Positions 28,285 to 36,292 are shown, counted from the stretch's first letter. The stretch is DNA of 64,000 bases from Erythrobacter litoralis (GCF_001719165.1 NZ_CP017057.1:2604001-2668000); one strand, 5' to 3'. Notes: generated by a model from the sequence alone, not told the origin. Numbers and translations are program-made.

Positions 28285-28991
28285 TTGGATGCCTCGCTCG
28301 CGTTCTCCTCTGGCGCATCCACCTTCTGGAACTGACGAACTTCATCTTTCATGGAGGTTGTATCGACGAAAGACACAAACTTTTTTGACGCTTTAGCCAA
28401 GACCTCAAAACGGCGATCCATTTTCTTCAAGGTATCCTCGATAGACCGAAGCGGAGGCTTTGCCATGAAGCCCGAGAGTCCGGCGAACTGCATGACATCG
28501 ATATTTGAAATCGTGTTGCGCTGACGACCGTTCACGTCTTTGCATGTTATCTTCACGCTGAAAGGCTTTAACGGGCCAATTGGCTTCTCGCCGCGGCTGC
28601 CAAAAAGATCGACGCCCAACCCAAATAGAGCAACGATTTTTTCGCCTGACGGAATAACATTGATGGGCGCGTGCGCTTTAACCGTTTTCATCAGCACACG
28701 GTGCGCCTTGAAATCAGCATCATTACAATCAATGCTGAACACCACATCTTTGGCTAGGCCAAGTCCAACATTGGCGAAAACGATGTTGATTGCGCCATTC
28801 CCGTCCGGATGCGGCAACAAATAGGCGACGACCTGTGGTTCTTGTCCAGACTGGCGAAGCCTGCGATTTTCGCGAGCCAGCTGAAATGTCAGCCAAGCGA
28901 TCGCAACGGTTGCCAGTGCCGATACGAGCGATGCGTTACCGTTCAACCAATCGAAGGTGACCATTAATTGCCCGCCAGTCGCCTCGATCAT
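28281..28991 (-). CDS. Hypothetical protein with N-terminal membrane anchor
   Basis: 236 residues from MIEATGGQL. This start is chosen because it lies one base after the stop of a tiny coupled frame; an in-frame ATG at 29039 is an alternative. One hydrophobic segment near residues 18-36 (SLVSALATVAIAWLTFQLA) is followed by a soluble domain with strands (QVVAYLLPHPDGNGAINIVFA) and a helical C-terminus. That shape, with a single anchor then a beta-rich domain, occurs in many defence-island proteins of unknown function. It sits between the methyltransferase and the helicase and shares an ATGA overlap with the helicase. Confidence 0.65.
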   Translation of the reverse strand: MIEATGGQLMVTFDWLNGNASLVSALATVAIAWLTFQLARENRRLRQSGQEPQVVAYLLPHPDGNGAINIVFANVGLGLAKDVVFSIDCNDADFKAHRVLMKTVKAHAPINVIPSGEKIVALFGLGVDLFGSRGEKPIGPLKPFSVKITCKDVNGRQRNTISNIDVMQFAGLSGFMAKPPLRSIEDTLKKMDRRFEVLAKASKKFVSFVDTTSMKDEVRQFQKVDAPEENASEASK

Positions 28992-28992
28992 C

Positions 28993-29052
28993 TCATTCAC
29001 TGGCGTTCTCCATGTTGGCCCTCCAATTTGGGGCTTCATAGCGTTTCGTCAT
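28993..29052 (-). CDS. Possible 19-residue coupled peptide
   Basis: An ATG overlapping the methyltransferase stop (ATGA) opens a 19-codon frame (MTKRYEAPNWRANMENASE) whose stop is one base from the next gene's ATG. An internal ATG at 29013 has a strong GGAGGG site. It may be a real micropeptide or just a ribosome relay that couples methyltransferase and downstream translation. Confidence 0.35.
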   Translation of the reverse strand: MTKRYEAPNWRANMENASE

Positions 29053-31805
29053 GCGGCTTTCCCCTTCCCCGTCATCTTGGTGTAAAGCTCGAACAGCTTT
29101 TCCAGCCGTTCGGTGTCGTTCTTGAAGCGGCGGCCGATGTAGATGCGTTCGAGGGTTTCGTCGTTTTCCTCGTGGGCGCGGCGGAGGTTTTCGGGCATGG
29201 CTTCGGGATTGTAGAGATCGGCGATGGTGGCGGGGAAGTGCGCCTCGCGCGCGAGCAGGATGTTCTCGGCGCAACGCGTTAGGTCAGCCTTGTTCTGCTC
29301 GGTCAGCTTGGGGAGCGGGTAGGTGTTCCAGCCCATTGTGTTGGAGTATCGGAAGTCAGTCTTCATCTTACCGCAAACTGTGGCGATCCAGACGAGGTGC
29401 AGGCGGGAGCATAGGACTCCTAGGTTCCAAAGGGGAGCGTCATACAAGCCGAACGCCAGATCCGTGAGGATGGAACCGGGAGGCAATAAGCCGGCAGGAA
29501 GATAGTCCCTATTCTCCGATGAAACCTTCGGCGCAATGGTGACGACCTCACGGCCAGTCTGCTTTACCTCCTCGAAACGGTGGGGCCATGCAGCAGCGGA
29601 CCTAGTTGGCAGCTTGGGACTTTTGCTGCGCGCTAAACGCACCGCTTCAAGTCGTTCCGAAAGTTGGTCGCGAGGGTCAAGACCGACCACGTCCTCATCG
29701 GATAGCCAGAAACAGTGACGGACATCGCCCCGAATATACTCGCTCGCTCCAAAGGCTCGTAGAACGACCTTCGTTCGTTGGGTCCATTCTCGAAGGTATG
29801 CTCGCCTTTGATCTGGAGTGAGGAACAGATGCCCCCCATCAACTGGCTTGCCCCCTGCATCCATTTGGGCACGGTCATCAGCGGGCGCCGACCTCTTGTT
29901 TACGGTGACGTCAGGTGCTGGGACCAAGTAGGCGTTGATGTGCTCAACCTCTTTGAGGATCGATCCATCGTTTGGGCCCGGGGAGTATAGCTTCTTCAGA
30001 GAAGAGGTCGGACGCGCGATGCCAATGATGGCGACCGTCACACCCGCCTTCTTAGCAGCCAGATTCGCCCATTTGAAGCTAGTGTGCGCGAACACGATCT
30101 CGTGTCCCGTAGCGAACATCAGCGGCCAGAGGATGGGAACCTGTTGCCCCTGGCAAATAGAATTGGTGGACACGAACGCTGAGACGGTGGGGGTATGCAG
30201 CCCGTAATCCGCCGCCTTGATGAACCAGCCAGCGACGTAATCGAGGGATTTCCAGCTCTTCGTCCGGTGGCCGAATAGCCGCTGTAAGTCGGCCTTCTGC
30301 TCGGCATCTTGCCAAGTGCTGCCGAGATAGGGCGGGTTCCCGCAAATGTAGGTTTCGCCACCCGCGTTCTCGAAGTCAATTTCCGACTGATCAAGCGGCG
30401 TCTGGAACAGGTCGTCCCCGCGCACCTTCACCCCCGTGCCGGTCGGTGGGCAGATACTCAGCCAATTAAGCCGCAGGGCGTTGCCGCAGGTGATCCAGTT
30501 CTGGCTATCGAGCGGCAGGAACTCGGCCAGCGCCTCCTTTTGCCCGCGATAGAGCACGTCGCATTGGTATTCGGCGATGATCAACGCCAGTCGCGCGATC
30601 TCGGCCGGGAAGTCGCGCAACTCGATGCCGCGGAAATTGGTAAGCGGGATGTCCGATCGGCGTTCGGGCTCGCCGCGCCGCTTGTTGATCTCGGCCTCGA
30701 TCGCCCGCATCTGCTTGTAGGCGATCACGAGGAAGTTGCCGCTGCCGCAGGCCGGATCGAACACGCGGATCTTGGCCATACGATTGCGTAGGTTGAGCAG
30801 CTTGCGCGCGTTCTCGCCCGCCTCATCCAGACGGCCACGCAGATCGTCGAGGAACAGCGGGTTCAGCACTTTCAGGATGTTCGGCACGCTGGTGTAATGC
30901 ATGCCGAGCGCGCCGCGCTCCTCGTCATCAGCGACCGCCTGGATCATCGAGCCGAAAATGTCGGGGTTGATCTTAGTCCAGTCGAGGTTGCCGATGTGGA
31001 TGAGGTAGGAGCGGGCGATCTTGCTGAAGCGCGGCACGTCGATGCTGCCGCTGAAGAGCTGGCCGTTGACGTAGGGAAAACCGTTCGCCCAGGTCTTGGT
31101 GCCCGCTGCCTCGCGATCTTTCAGCGGGGTGTTCATCGCGCGAAAGAGTTCGGCGATGACCTCGTGCGTGTTGTCCGCCCCGCCGCCGCTCATCCATTCG
31201 ACCGTCTCGGTGAACTTATAGCCGGCGTGGAAGATGTCGGTGTCCTCGGCGAAGAAGCAGAAGATCAGCCGGGCCATGAAGTGGTTCATGTCGGCGCGGC
31301 GATCGGCCGAGGCCCATTCGGGATTGTCCTGGAGGAGGGTGACGTAGAGCTTGTTGAGGCGCCCGGTGGCGCGGATGTCGAAGCTGCTCTCCCGGATCTG
31401 TGCGACGGTGGTGATGCCGGCGAGGGGCAGGAGGAAGCCGAAGTGGTTGGCGAAATCGGCGTATTGACAGACGACCGTCTCGCCTGTCGTAAGATCCTCG
31501 GCCTGAAGCTCATTACCGTCGGTGGCGAGGATGAAGCGTGCCTTCTGACTGGAGGTCTTGGGGCTGTTGCGGAGTTTCGTCAGCATATCGGCCACCGCGC
31601 CGGGTGCCGCCGTGGCGATGTGGATATTGCTGCGCTGGAGCACGCCGCCGGCGATGTCGGACTGATTGGTGTTGCCGGCCCGCAGACGATCGATGGTGGT
31701 TTTCTTGTTGCCAAACGCGGTGAGGAACTGGAACGGGAACTCGGCACCGTCGAATGGCAGCTGGGCGAGTTCGGTTACGGCGTCGGCGATCTCAACGGGG
31801 TTCAT
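29049..31805 (-). CDS. MmeI-like N6-adenine DNA methyltransferase without visible nuclease motif
   Basis: 918 residues, the size of type IIG MmeI-like enzymes. SAM-binding motif I is DPACGSGNF (350-358) and catalytic motif IV is NPPY (490-493), indicating N6-adenine methylation. A helical spacer precedes the methyltransferase core, and the last 350 residues should hold the target-recognition domain. MmeI relatives carry an N-terminal PD-ExK nuclease; here the first 150 residues show no D...ExK pattern (the closest segment reads LATDGNELQAEDL). It therefore looks like a stand-alone modification and specificity subunit. First gene of the cassette, divergent from the island core. Confidence 0.85.
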   Translation of the reverse strand: MNPVEIADAVTELAQLPFDGAEFPFQFLTAFGNKKTTIDRLRAGNTNQSDIAGGVLQRSNIHIATAAPGAVADMLTKLRNSPKTSSQKARFILATDGNELQAEDLTTGETVVCQYADFANHFGFLLPLAGITTVAQIRESSFDIRATGRLNKLYVTLLQDNPEWASADRRADMNHFMARLIFCFFAEDTDIFHAGYKFTETVEWMSGGGADNTHEVIAELFRAMNTPLKDREAAGTKTWANGFPYVNGQLFSGSIDVPRFSKIARSYLIHIGNLDWTKINPDIFGSMIQAVADDEERGALGMHYTSVPNILKVLNPLFLDDLRGRLDEAGENARKLLNLRNRMAKIRVFDPACGSGNFLVIAYKQMRAIEAEINKRRGEPERRSDIPLTNFRGIELRDFPAEIARLALIIAEYQCDVLYRGQKEALAEFLPLDSQNWITCGNALRLNWLSICPPTGTGVKVRGDDLFQTPLDQSEIDFENAGGETYICGNPPYLGSTWQDAEQKADLQRLFGHRTKSWKSLDYVAGWFIKAADYGLHTPTVSAFVSTNSICQGQQVPILWPLMFATGHEIVFAHTSFKWANLAAKKAGVTVAIIGIARPTSSLKKLYSPGPNDGSILKEVEHINAYLVPAPDVTVNKRSAPADDRAQMDAGGKPVDGGHLFLTPDQRRAYLREWTQRTKVVLRAFGASEYIRGDVRHCFWLSDEDVVGLDPRDQLSERLEAVRLARSKSPKLPTRSAAAWPHRFEEVKQTGREVVTIAPKVSSENRDYLPAGLLPPGSILTDLAFGLYDAPLWNLGVLCSRLHLVWIATVCGKMKTDFRYSNTMGWNTYPLPKLTEQNKADLTRCAENILLAREAHFPATIADLYNPEAMPENLRRAHEENDETLERIYIGRRFKNDTERLEKLFELYTKMTGKGKAA

Positions 31806-31970
31806 GGCATCTGATTACGTCGAGGCGATTGAAGCAACAACCTTTTCTAGGTGGAGGAGCCAGCCGGCCGAAGTGATTGATCAAGGCTCCCTTCGTGCCC
31901 TCCAAAGCATACGATGCCGTTCGACATGGTTCGACTGAAAGCTTGAATTGAGATATTCGTCTTCCTCGTG

Positions 31971-32510
31971 ATGAACGAACCTCAGAACGAAGAGCCCACA
32001 CGCCTGGAGGGCGATGCCAACTCCGTTGACACGAGCGCTTACCACGCCGCTGTCGAGCTCCATCATGGCCGAATTGAGTGGTTAGCGGAGCACATAAAAC
32101 GTTCGGATTTCCATATCGACCCGCTGGTCGCGCGCAAGATCCTTGCTCTGATCGAGCGGACCGAACCGAACCTCTTTTTTGAGCTTCGTCTCGTCCGCCG
32201 TCCCGATGTTCATTCAGCACAAAAAGACCCGCACTTAGTCGAACATCGAAACCTCGATATGGCCGTCCAAGTTGCGAGGGGTGGCGGTTTCAAGAGAGGT
32301 TTCAGGATGAAGGTTTGCCATAAGGTCGGCGAACCGAGGGGTCTGGAGGGCACCTACGTCTATCGATGCGTTAAGCCCTATCGCGATATTGCGCTCGAGA
32401 TCGTGGAGGCCGAGCAGATGCAAGCCGCCTACGAACGCGGCGAAATTGATTTTTTAGGCCGCCCAATTTCGTCACATTCAGGCTTTGCCGAAGATCCGAA
32501 CTCTCCTTAG
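31971..32510 (+). CDS. Hypothetical protein
   Basis: 179 residues from the ATG at 31971; a GTG one codon earlier is possible. Soluble, charged, no membrane segment. Notable stretches are HAAVELHHGRIEWLAEHI, PLVARKILALIERTEPN and a basic GGGFKRGFRMKV. No family recognised. It is divergent from the methyltransferase operon across a 165-base promoter region and 36 bases upstream of the AlpA-like gene, so it probably belongs to the element's core unit. Confidence 0.55.
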   Translation: MNEPQNEEPTRLEGDANSVDTSAYHAAVELHHGRIEWLAEHIKRSDFHIDPLVARKILALIERTEPNLFFELRLVRRPDVHSAQKDPHLVEHRNLDMAVQVARGGGFKRGFRMKVCHKVGEPRGLEGTYVYRCVKPYRDIALEIVEAEQMQAAYERGEIDFLGRPISSHSGFAEDPNSP

Positions 32511-32546
32511 TTGGTGTGCCCGTTCGATCATGAACGGAGACATATC

Positions 32547-32732
32547 ATGCAACACGATGTTCCCAAGCCGAAGCTGGCATACAGCATTCGGGAGGCGTGC
32601 GAGGCTACCAGCCTGAGTCGCACGACCGTCTACGCCCACATCTCCAGCGGCCGCATTAAGGCCATCCGGGTGGGTGGGCGAACCCTCATCCCCTCGGAAA
32701 GCCTCATCAAGCTCATCAACGAGGAGGGCTGA
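32547..32732 (+). CDS. AlpA/excisionase-family helix-turn-helix regulator
   Basis: 61 residues forming one MerR-like winged helix: AYSIREACEATSLSRTTVYAHI, then SGRIKAIRVGGRTLIP and SLIKLI. This matches DNA-binding proteins of the AlpA/excisionase type that switch integrases and element genes on. GGAG lies before the ATG. In gram-negative phage satellites an AlpA regulator is characteristic; here it precedes two small core genes. Confidence 0.85.
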   Translation: MQHDVPKPKLAYSIREACEATSLSRTTVYAHISSGRIKAIRVGGRTLIPSESLIKLINEEG

Positions 32733-32735
32733 GAC

Positions 32736-32954
32736 ATGGCGCTCAAGGGGCAAACCCAGCCGCCCTTCAACAACCCGCGAGAAGCGGCGCTTGCGCTCCT
32801 CATCGGCTCTGATCGGTGGTCACGCAAGGCTGCCGGTTTTCTCGGCCATATGGCTGTGATTAAGCGTCAGCTGACTGCCCGCGAAAAGGCGTGGCTGGAG
32901 GATATGCTGCTGAAGGCTGGCTACTCTGCGCTTTCCGAAGTCGAGGATCGGTGA
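32736..32954 (+). CDS. Small hypothetical protein of the island core
   Basis: 72 residues, start 3 bases after the AlpA-like stop with an AGGAGGG site. Predicted helical (REAALALLIGSDRWSRKAAGFLG, ARE then KAWLEDMLLKAGY). No family recognised. The tight spacing indicates co-expression with the AlpA-like regulator. Confidence 0.6.
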   Translation: MALKGQTQPPFNNPREAALALLIGSDRWSRKAAGFLGHMAVIKRQLTAREKAWLEDMLLKAGYSALSEVEDR

Positions 32955-33006
32955 GCGGTTGGGAATGCCCTGGGTCGATCCAATCATCGAATCCGATTGA
33001 GATGCG

Positions 33007-33870
33007 ATGGGACGCACGGCCCGGGGCATTCCACAGTCAGCCTTCATGTCTGTCGCGCCAGCAGTGACCAAACCAAAAGATCAGCATGCTTCTTTGAAAC
33101 TTCACCGCGACTCAGGATCCGGTGAAGTTTCAATTGGTGAGGCTACAGCGAGCATCGTGGAAAATCTGCGAATTGCCGAGGCTGGCACGAAAGCTGCAGT
33201 AGATACTATTACCTTAGGTGTTGCAGCCAATTCTGTCCCATGCTCAGGTCGAGGAGGCGCCCGCAATCGCTCGAACCGCGAAAGCCATGCGCTCAAGCGC
33301 TCTCAGGTCGAGAACCTACTCGCCGCGACACGCTTTGCATATGAGATTGGACTGCCCTTCAACCGGATGATCACCGTGCATTGGGAGGCAGCCGGCCTCC
33401 CCTTGTCCGACATGCCTCGTGCCACCGGACACTTCATCGACCTTCTGTCGAAAAACATGCTGCGCCGCGGGGCACAGATCGCATGGATATTTGTCCATGA
33501 AGGCGGGGAGGGCAAGGGAGGTCATGCCCACATTATCGTCCACATTGCGGATGACTTGATCGACGTGGTGACGAAGGCACAGAAGCGCTGGCTGAGAGCG
33601 ATTACAGGGATTCCCTATCGGCGGGGGGTGATCTGCACAAGGCCGATCGGTCCACGCCGAGGCGTAGAGGTGGCCAATCCTCCCCTTCATCGAGAAAACC
33701 TGGAGACGACTGTTCTCTACATTCTGAAGGGTGTCACGCCTGAGCTCGCAGGAGAGCTAGGCGTTACAAAGCTCGAGCCTGGAGGTAAGGTGATCGGCAA
33801 GCGGTGTGGCACCTCCCAGAACATCGGCCCGAAAGCGCGTGCCAAGGCTCGACGCGCTCCAGCTGCCTGA
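33007..33870 (+). CDS. Putative HUH-type replication/mobilisation endonuclease
   Basis: 287 residues; the start could also be the ATG at 33046. Three spaced motifs resemble rolling-circle Rep proteins: motif I FNRMITVHW (118-126), a His-x-His motif GGHAHIIVHI (172-180, His173 and His175) and a possible catalytic Tyr238 in LYILKG. The last 30 residues are basic. HUH enzymes nick single strands to start replication or transfer. If correct, the element can replicate or be mobilised after excision. Family assignment is by motif pattern only, and no nick site was identified. Confidence 0.5.
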   Translation: MGRTARGIPQSAFMSVAPAVTKPKDQHASLKLHRDSGSGEVSIGEATASIVENLRIAEAGTKAAVDTITLGVAANSVPCSGRGGARNRSNRESHALKRSQVENLLAATRFAYEIGLPFNRMITVHWEAAGLPLSDMPRATGHFIDLLSKNMLRRGAQIAWIFVHEGGEGKGGHAHIIVHIADDLIDVVTKAQKRWLRAITGIPYRRGVICTRPIGPRRGVEVANPPLHRENLETTVLYILKGVTPELAGELGVTKLEPGGKVIGKRCGTSQNIGPKARAKARRAPAA

Positions 33871-33873
33871 TCA

Positions 33874-34158
33874 TCAGGGCTGGACAGAGTGGACTTCCGC
33901 CGATGAGATCATGATAGCCAGAAAGACTATCAAGACCCACGCCCAACGACTGATTCTCGTTGCGCGGAAACTGCCTGATCTGGCCAGAATGATCGTGTTG
34001 CTTACGCTAATCGCCACGAGCAGCCCGATAAGAACCCCAGCGCCTGCCATCCATCCGTAGAGGGTTCCCGCCCACACCGCAGCTGCGATAACCGCGAACC
34101 AGTGCAGGTAGTGATCGGCGCGCACCCGGTTTGCATAGGCTTCGAAGTTGTCATCCAT
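33874..34158 (-). CDS. Small two-helix membrane protein
   Basis: 94 residues from MDDNFEAYAN, chosen because AAGGG lies 6 bases before it; longer frames upstream run through the operator region. Two or three hydrophobic segments (FAVIAAAVWAGTLYGWM, GAGVLIGLLVAISVSNTII, WAWVLIVFLAIMI). Function unknown. Divergent from the XRE regulator, with palindromes in between, so probably controlled by it. Confidence 0.55.
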   Translation of the reverse strand: MDDNFEAYANRVRADHYLHWFAVIAAAVWAGTLYGWMAGAGVLIGLLVAISVSNTIILARSGSFRATRISRWAWVLIVFLAIMISSAEVHSVQP

Positions 34159-34208
34159 GAGCAACCCTTGATTTGCAGCATCGACCATGATGCCGGATCG
34201 AGAGTGTA

Positions 34209-34235
34209 GAGTATACTCCGTTGTGAAATACACAA
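34209..34235. promoter_or_regulatory. Operator region between XRE gene and membrane protein
   Basis: Two palindromes lie side by side: GAGTATACTC (34209-34218, perfect) and TTGTGAAATACACAA (34221-34235, 5-bp arms). They are 20-50 bases from both divergent starts. Controller and phage-type XRE proteins bind such sites; binding here is inferred. Confidence 0.5.
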
Positions 34236-34256
34236 CATCTGGCAGCCATCTTGGCG

Positions 34257-34496
34257 ATGGCGCTGCGTCAGATCTTCGCCGAGAATCTGCGCCGCGCTCG
34301 GCTCGCGGCTGGAATGTCGCAGGAAGAGCTGGCCGACGTTGCCGGGATTGACCGGACATACGTCAGCGCTCTGGAACGGTGCCGGTATGCTGCCTCAATA
34401 GACGTCATAGAACGGCTTGCGACAGCTTTGCAGGTCACCGCTGCATCATTGCTAGAGGACACCGAGCACGTGCCGCCACGTAAGGACGATACGTAG
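34257..34496 (+). CDS. XRE-family helix-turn-helix regulator
   Basis: 79 residues. A standard Cro/C1-type HTH: NLRRARLAAGMSQEELADVAG, IDRTYVSALERCRY, SIDVIERLATALQV. Very similar in shape to controller proteins of restriction systems and to prophage repressors. ATG chosen; a TTG two codons earlier is possible. Divergent from a small membrane protein with palindromic operators between. Confidence 0.9.
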   Translation: MALRQIFAENLRRARLAAGMSQEELADVAGIDRTYVSALERCRYAASIDVIERLATALQVTAASLLEDTEHVPPRKDDT

Positions 34497-34563
34497 GAAC
34501 GTGGGCTAGACGTTCAGATGCAACGGGCAGCTACAAGCGACCATGAGCGCCAGTGCAGTCTGT

Positions 34564-34588
34564 ATATGTGTTATGATCGGCCACATAT
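34564..34588. promoter_or_regulatory. Inverted repeat upstream of DUF2280 gene
   Basis: ATATGTG and CACATAT arms (7 bp, perfect) separated by 11 bases, 34 bases before the DUF2280 start and close to a TATGAT promoter-like box. A candidate binding site for an element regulator. Confidence 0.35.
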
Positions 34589-34621
34589 TCACCACGTAGC
34601 AGCTTACCCTGGACTTACCTC

Positions 34622-35032
34622 ATGAAACGGCTTCCAGAGGCAATCAAGAGACGGATCGTCGAGCATCTGGCGTGCTTCCAGAGGCCGGCCGACGTGGTGG
34701 ACCTCATCGCCGAAGAGTTCGACGTTACTCTCACGCCTAGACACGTTCGCGCTTACGACCCGGCCTCTTTGCAGTTCGCCGGATCATGCCGCTGGCTCGA
34801 ATACCATGCTGCCGTTCGTGAGCGCTATCGCGAAGAGATCGGGAAGGTCGCGATCGCGCACCGGACCTATCGGCTGGGTAAACTGCAGCAAAGCATCGAC
34901 GCTGCCCTAAGGTTATTGGACAAGGATGACGCCACTGCGCTCGAAGCCGCTGAGCAAATCCGCAAGGCGGTCGAGACCGCTGCCAAAGAGGTAGGCAACG
35001 TCCACGTGAAATATCCCGATAGGAAATACTGA
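34622..35032 (+). CDS. DUF2280 protein (phage terminase small-subunit-like)
   Basis: 136 residues. The N-terminal half has an HTH-like arrangement (IKRRIVEHLACFQRPADVVDLIAEEFDV, then LTPRHVRAYDP) and the rest is a helical coil, as in DUF2280 proteins often found next to phage terminases. Here no large terminase subunit follows. Isolated small terminase subunits in satellites can redirect a helper phage's packaging; for this gene that is a hypothesis. Confidence 0.65.
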   Translation: MKRLPEAIKRRIVEHLACFQRPADVVDLIAEEFDVTLTPRHVRAYDPASLQFAGSCRWLEYHAAVRERYREEIGKVAIAHRTYRLGKLQQSIDAALRLLDKDDATALEAAEQIRKAVETAAKEVGNVHVKYPDRKY

Positions 35033-35071
35033 CCGAGCGCTCACATCGTGGATTTCCAGCGATATTTGACG

Positions 35072-35115
35072 TCTCGAGAAAATGTGATAGCTTCACATTT
35101 GTCGAGAGATTTTTC
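35072..35115 (+). terminator. Hairpin with T-run after DUF2280 gene
   Basis: A perfect AAATGTGA/TCACATTT stem (35080-35087 and 35093-35100) is extended outward by TCTCGA/TCGAGA with a small bulge, then GATTTTTCC. Fits an intrinsic terminator for the DUF2280 gene; the inner palindrome could alternatively be an operator for the next gene. Confidence 0.6.
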
Positions 35116-35220
35116 CTCGATGTTCCCAAACAACGGAACCGCAACCGTGAACCCGAGCCTTGAGCTCTGCTGGGTTCACAACCTGCGGCGCGAAGGCTCG
35201 GCGTCTGATGGAGACTGCCG

Positions 35221-35778
35221 ATGCACCCTGATGCGTCTAGCCAATTCTCGCTTTGGCAAGCACCCTCTGATGCGCCATCCCTCGGCGGCCAGCGCCACGT
35301 GTCGGACGACACGATGAGCGAGGCGGACATGGCCTTTCATCAGAAGCGCGGCGCCGAAGCCGACCTCCGCGAACTGATCTGGCAGTGCCGTGATCGCTAT
35401 TGCTTCGCGCACGAGCTGCTCAAACCCCACGCCGCGCTGCCCGATCGCCTGTTTGACCGTGACATGCTCGACCTTGGCCTGTTCTACTTGCCCTGGTCAG
35501 AGCTCTGCTCGGCCTGGCGCAGGACGTTCTTCGACCCGCAGATGTGCCTACTCGAAGACCAGCGAACCCGCGAGCTCCGGCGTTGGCGGACCTTCGTGGA
35601 GGACGAGGTCTTCGTACGCTTCCTCAAGCATCCCGACTGGATCCGCTGCGTGCTCGAAACCGCGAACCTCGTCCCCTTGCGCAGACCCGACTTCGAGCTC
35701 TTCGTCGGCGATCTGTTCGACGACATCATTCAGGACGTTCAAGAAAGGAACGAATATGACCACGACGACCATGACTGA
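35221..35778 (+). CDS. Hypothetical protein overlapping an alarmone hydrolase gene
   Basis: 185 residues, GGAG 10 bases before the ATG. Acidic and rich in Trp, Arg and Leu: LREL then WQCRDRYCFAHELL, LDLGLFYLPWSELCSAWRR, PDWIRCVLETANLVPLRRP. The C-terminus is a DHDDHD run encoded where it overlaps the next gene by 23 bases. No family recognised. The overlap means coupled translation with the hydrolase, as in many toxin-antitoxin or effector-regulator pairs; there is no direct evidence of toxicity. Confidence 0.55.
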   Translation: MHPDASSQFSLWQAPSDAPSLGGQRHVSDDTMSEADMAFHQKRGAEADLRELIWQCRDRYCFAHELLKPHAALPDRLFDRDMLDLGLFYLPWSELCSAWRRTFFDPQMCLLEDQRTRELRRWRTFVEDEVFVRFLKHPDWIRCVLETANLVPLRRPDFELFVGDLFDDIIQDVQERNEYDHDDHD

Positions 35779-36292
35779 CGCTGCTCGGCTGCTCGATGCT
35801 GCCAGCTTTGCTGCCGGCAGACATCGCGACCAGCGTCGCAAGGATGCGGGCGCGACACCCTACATCAACCACCCGCTCGACGTGGCGCGCATCCTCGCCG
35901 AGGCCGGCGTGGCCGACATCGAGGTGCTGATGGCGGCGATCCTGCACGATACGATCGAGGACACCGACACCACGGCCGACGAACTGGCCGAGCGCTTCGG
36001 TGAGCGAGTCTGCGGCCTCGTGCTCGAGGTGACGGACGACAAGAGTCTGCCCAAGCTTGAGCGCAAAAGGCTTCAGGTCGCGAAAGCGGAGAGCAAGTCG
36101 GACGACGCCAAGATGATCAAGCTGGCCGACAAAACTGGGAACCTGCGCGATCTGAAGTCGTCGCCTCCTGCCTGGAGCGAGGCGCGGATCGGCGCCTATG
36201 TCCAGTTTGCCGAACTGGTCGCCAGAGGATGCGCGGGAATCAGTGCGTCGCTAGACGAGCGCTTTAGGCAGGAAAGGCTGCGCTTCGACTGA
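35756..36292 (+). CDS. Small alarmone hydrolase (MESH1-like HD domain)
   Basis: 178 residues from MTTTTMTD with AAGGA upstream. It aligns closely with MESH1/RelA-SpoT hydrolase domains: metal ligands His23 (HRDQRRKD), His64-Asp65 (LHDTIEDTDTT) and Asp125 (KLADKTGNLRD) are all present, plus YINHPLDVARIL and EVTDDKSLPKLERKRLQ. No synthetase domain. Expected activity is Mn-dependent removal of pyrophosphate from (p)ppGpp-type or NADPH substrates. Presence on a mobile element, overlapping an unknown gene, suggests a role as antitoxin or in alarmone control during infection; this is inferred. Confidence 0.9.
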   Translation: MTTTTMTDAARLLDAASFAAGRHRDQRRKDAGATPYINHPLDVARILAEAGVADIEVLMAAILHDTIEDTDTTADELAERFGERVCGLVLEVTDDKSLPKLERKRLQVAKAESKSDDAKMIKLADKTGNLRDLKSSPPAWSEARIGAYVQFAELVARGCAGISASLDERFRQERLRFD

